Shown here piece by piece: positions 61,596-64,000 of a DNA stretch of 64,000 nucleotides. The notes below the pieces were generated by a model. That model was not told the origin of the DNA. It saw only the letters and a list, made by a program, of their open reading frames with translations, and ran no database searches. A program made the position numbers and the translations under genes. Source of the stretch: Actinokineospora diospyrosa (GTDB taxonomy: Bacteria > Actinomycetota > Actinomycetes > Mycobacteriales > Pseudonocardiaceae); assembly GCF_024171925.1 (NCBI RefSeq), contig NZ_JAMTCO010000006.1, positions 310,001-374,000 on the forward strand, in the 5' to 3' direction. Numbering within the stretch: the first letter of the stretch is position 1; every line of letters starts with the position of its first letter.

Positions 61596-64000
61596 TGGTC
61601 CTCGCTCGAACGCTCGTAGTGGTTGTCGAACAGCGGGTGCGCCGGGGCGGGGCGAACGGCCCCGGTGGCGACGCTCTCCTGCACGGCCGGAGCGGCCAGC
61701 TGACTCAGCTCGAACGGGTACGCCGGGATGGTGGTGGTGCGCCCGCCCCGACCCGCGTGCACGGCCGTCCAGTCCACGGCCACACCCTCGTCCCGGTAGA
61801 GCTCGGCGAGGGTCGTCAGCAGCGAGGTCTGGTTGGCGACCCGCTTGCGCAGCGTCGGCAGGAACCGGCCCGCACCCTCGGGGAGCACCGCCCGCGCCAG
61901 CGGGAGCAGCACCTGCTCGGGCCCGACCTCGACGAACACCCGCGCCCCGGCCTCGTGCACGGCGGTCACCGCGTCGGTGAACCGCACGGGTTCGCGGATC
62001 GCCGCGGCCCAGCCCGCCGGGTCGCGCAGCGACTCGCCCGTGTGCCAGGTGCCGGTGCGGGTGGACACGAACGGCACCGTGGCGTCGGCGAACCGGGTTG
62101 AGCGCACGGCGTCGGCGAACACCGGCACCGCGCCGGACATCATCGCCGAGTGGAACGCGTGGCTCACGGTCAGCGCCGTGTGCCGGTGCGCCGTGGCGGC
62201 CAGGTACCGCTCCAGCGCCGGACGCGGCCCGGACACCGTGGTGTTGGTGGGCGAGTTGAGTGCCGCCAACTCCACTTCGGGGTGCTCGACCAGCTCCGTC
62301 AACACGACCGAAGCGTCGGCGTGCACCACCGCCATCGCGCCGCCCACGGGCTGTGCGGCCATCGCCGCACCGCGGCGCACCGCCAGCTCGATCAGGTCCG
62401 CCAGGGTCAACACGCCTGCCGCATGGGCTGCGGCGAGCTCCCCGACGCTGTGACCGGCGACGACATCAGGCACGACTCCCCAGCCCGCCAGCAGGCGAAC
62501 CAGCGCGGCCTGCACGGCCACGATCGCGACCTGGGCGTGCTCGGTCCTTGTCAGTTCCTCCTCCGGCGCGGCGAACACGAGATGCCGCAAGTCCTTGCCC
62601 AGCAACAGCATCGCCAGGTCTGCGCACTCGTCCAGCGCGGCCCGGAACACCGGCTCGCTGTCGTAGAGCCCGCGCGCCATGCCCGGGTACTGCGAGCCCT
62701 GACCGGTGAACAGGAACGCCACCGGCGCCTTCGCGCTCGACCGGACCACCGGCCGGTCCCCACCGCCCACCGCCCGCAGTTGGGTGGCGAGGTCGGCGCG
62801 ATCGCCCGCCAAGACCGCCGCCCGGAACCGGTGCTCGGCGCGGCCCGCGTTCGCGGTGTGCGCGAAGTCGACCAGCTCGGTACCCGGGTACCGGTCGAGG
62901 TGATCGGCGTAGTGCGAGGCCAGTGCGCGGACCGCGTTCTCGGTCGCGCCGCTGACCCTGACCAGCGTGGTGTCCTGAGTGGACACCTCGCGGGCCGCCT
63001 GGGGTGGCGGCTCCTCCAGCACGACGTGGGCGTTGACGCCACCCATGCCGAACGCGGAGACAGCCGCCCGCCTCAGGGTGTCCGACGTCCACTCGTGCAG
63101 CCGGTCGGCGATGTAGAACGGCGTGTCCTCGAACCGGATGTGGTCGTTCGGCCGGTCCACGTGCAGCGTCGGCGGGATCTGGCCGTGCTCCATCGCCAGC
63201 AGCACCTTCACCAGCCCGGCGAGCCCGGCAGCCGGTTCGAGGTGGCCGATGTTGGACTTCAGCGACCCGATCGCGCAGTACTGGGTGCGATCGGTGTGCT
63301 TGCGCCAAGCCTTGGTCAGGCCCTCGACCTCGATGGGATCACCGAGACCGGTGCCCGTGCCGTGCGCCTCCAGCATCCCGATGGTCTCCGGGTTGACGCC
63401 CGCCCGGGCCAGGGCAGCGGAGATCACGTCGTGCTGCGCCGCGCTGCTGGGCACCGTCAACCCGCTCGTGCGGCCACCGTGGTTGACCGAGGTGCCCTTG
63501 ATGACACCGCGCACCCGGTCCCCGTCGCGCAGGGCAGCCGCCAGCGGCTTCAACACCACCGCCACCACGCCCTCACCGGGGGCGAACCCGTCGGCGCCCG
63601 CGTCGAACGCCCGCGACGCGCCGGTGCGGGAGAACGACCGCAGCCGCGACCCCAGCTGGAAGTAGTGCGGCGACAACGCCAAGTGGACACCGGCGACCAC
63701 GGCCTGCTCGCACTCGCCGTCGTGCAGGCTGCGCACGGCGGTGTGCAGGGCGACCAGCGACGACGAGCACAGGGTGTCGATGGTCATGCTGGGGCCGGTG
63801 AGGTCCAGGAAGTGGCTGACCCGGTTCGCCAGGATGGCGTTGTGGTTGCCCAATCCGGCCGCGGTCTGCACGACGTCACCGACGACCTGGTCGCGGTAGT
63901 GCTGGTAGCTGGCACCCACGAACATCCCGACTGAGCGGCCAGACCGCCCCGAGATGCCCGCGTCCTCCATGGCCCGCCACACGACGCGGAGCAGGTGCCG
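61592..64000 (-). CDS. Modular PKS, C-terminal part: KS-AT (5' end outside window)
   Basis: 803 codons are visible; the gene continues beyond base 64000. A ketosynthase (TIDTLCSSSLVAL cysteine, EAHGTG, KSNIGHLEPAAG) is followed by an acyltransferase with FTGQGSQYPG, GHSVGE and HAFH, the malonyl-CoA pattern. The protein ends soon after the AT (AHPLFDNHYERSSEDQ), so the DH-KR-ACP of this module are at the start of the next protein. No class I docking coiled coil is obvious at the C-terminus; the terminal segment resembles the post-AT linker. Confidence 0.94.
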   Translation of the reverse strand, partial: RHLLRVVWRAMEDAGISGRSGRSVGMFVGASYQHYRDQVVGDVVQTAAGLGNHNAILANRVSHFLDLTGPSMTIDTLCSSSLVALHTAVRSLHDGECEQAVVAGVHLALSPHYFQLGSRLRSFSRTGASRAFDAGADGFAPGEGVVAVVLKPLAAALRDGDRVRGVIKGTSVNHGGRTSGLTVPSSAAQHDVISAALARAGVNPETIGMLEAHGTGTGLGDPIEVEGLTKAWRKHTDRTQYCAIGSLKSNIGHLEPAAGLAGLVKVLLAMEHGQIPPTLHVDRPNDHIRFEDTPFYIADRLHEWTSDTLRRAAVSAFGMGGVNAHVVLEEPPPQAAREVSTQDTTLVRVSGATENAVRALASHYADHLDRYPGTELVDFAHTANAGRAEHRFRAAVLAGDRADLATQLRAVGGGDRPVVRSSAKAPVAFLFTGQGSQYPGMARGLYDSEPVFRAALDECADLAMLLLGKDLRHLVFAAPEEELTRTEHAQVAIVAVQAALVRLLAGWGVVPDVVAGHSVGELAAAHAAGVLTLADLIELAVRRGAAMAAQPVGGAMAVVHADASVVLTELVEHPEVELAALNSPTNTTVSGPRPALERYLAATAHRHTALTVSHAFHSAMMSGAVPVFADAVRSTRFADATVPFVSTRTGTWHTGESLRDPAGWAAAIREPVRFTDAVTAVHEAGARVFVEVGPEQVLLPLARAVLPEGAGRFLPTLRKRVANQTSLLTTLAELYRDEGVAVDWTAVHAGRGGRTTTIPAYPFELSQLAAPAVQESVATGAVRPAPAHPLFDNHYERSSEDQ
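63708..63834 (-). repeat. 127-bp exact repeat within KS coding sequence, copy 2
   Basis: Same sequence as 56035-56161, in the KS of the partial PKS at the window end. Suggests recent duplication or gene conversion between modules. Confidence 0.8.

Overview
The window is high-GC actinomycete DNA. Almost every gene has strong third-position GC, GTG starts are frequent, many genes overlap by 4 nt (ATGA or GTGA), several genes look leaderless, and the gene families (SARP, ECF sigma factor with a CU044_5270-type partner, nSTAND/WD40, NB-ARC/TPR, SigE-family sigma) are typical of Actinomycetota. The family mix suggests a Pseudonocardiales-type soil actinomycete; that placement is an inference. The first and last coding regions run off the window.

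Left biosynthetic block (1-12.8 kb, plus strand). The 3' part of an NRPS ends in a condensation domain with no thioesterase and is coupled to a MATE exporter. A convergent AsnC/Lrp regulator follows. Next is a tightly overlapping five-gene operon: Fe(II)/2-oxoglutarate oxygenase, FMN-dependent 2-hydroxy-acid oxidase, PLP aminotransferase, EamA exporter and ATP-grasp ligase, with a SARP regulator behind it. It reads as a route that makes a non-standard amino acid, ligates it and exports it.

Middle block (12.9-37.9 kb). This is mostly regulatory, surface and secreted functions: two ECF-type sigma factors with membrane partner proteins, an erythromycin-esterase homologue divergent from a MerR regulator with a probable CTG start, an nSTAND/WD40 protein, a secreted M4 metalloprotease, a GNAT, an NB-ARC/TPR protein, a secreted beta-propeller lectin, a secreted serine hydrolase, an ABC exporter with a divergent two-component system, and a divergent NmrA/AraC pair. 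It also holds unusual repeats. Two near-identical 145-bp elements with 26-bp terminal inverted repeats sit in opposite orientation around the ABC/two-component cassette, extended by 69-bp-period arrays. A second family combines actinobacterial DnaA-box-like sites with a 20-bp core at fixed spacing, in six copies at three loci.

Right biosynthetic block (38-64 kb, minus strand). One long, translationally coupled operon encodes a modular type I PKS (four large proteins, the first incomplete) ending in an alpha-oxoamine synthase domain. This predicts release of the chain as an alpha-aminoketone. The two complete protein junctions whose partners are visible on both sides of a split module cut it between AT and DH; several other modules have no AT or only a remnant. 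Embedded in the operon are an AlkC-like 3-methyladenine DNA glycosylase, a histone-deacetylase-fold amidohydrolase, a type II thioesterase, an MFS exporter, two small proteins of unknown function, and a tandem array of coupled small reading frames that copy the start of the next PKS gene. A DNA-repair glycosylase between two PKS genes suggests that the product damages DNA and that the enzyme gives self-resistance.
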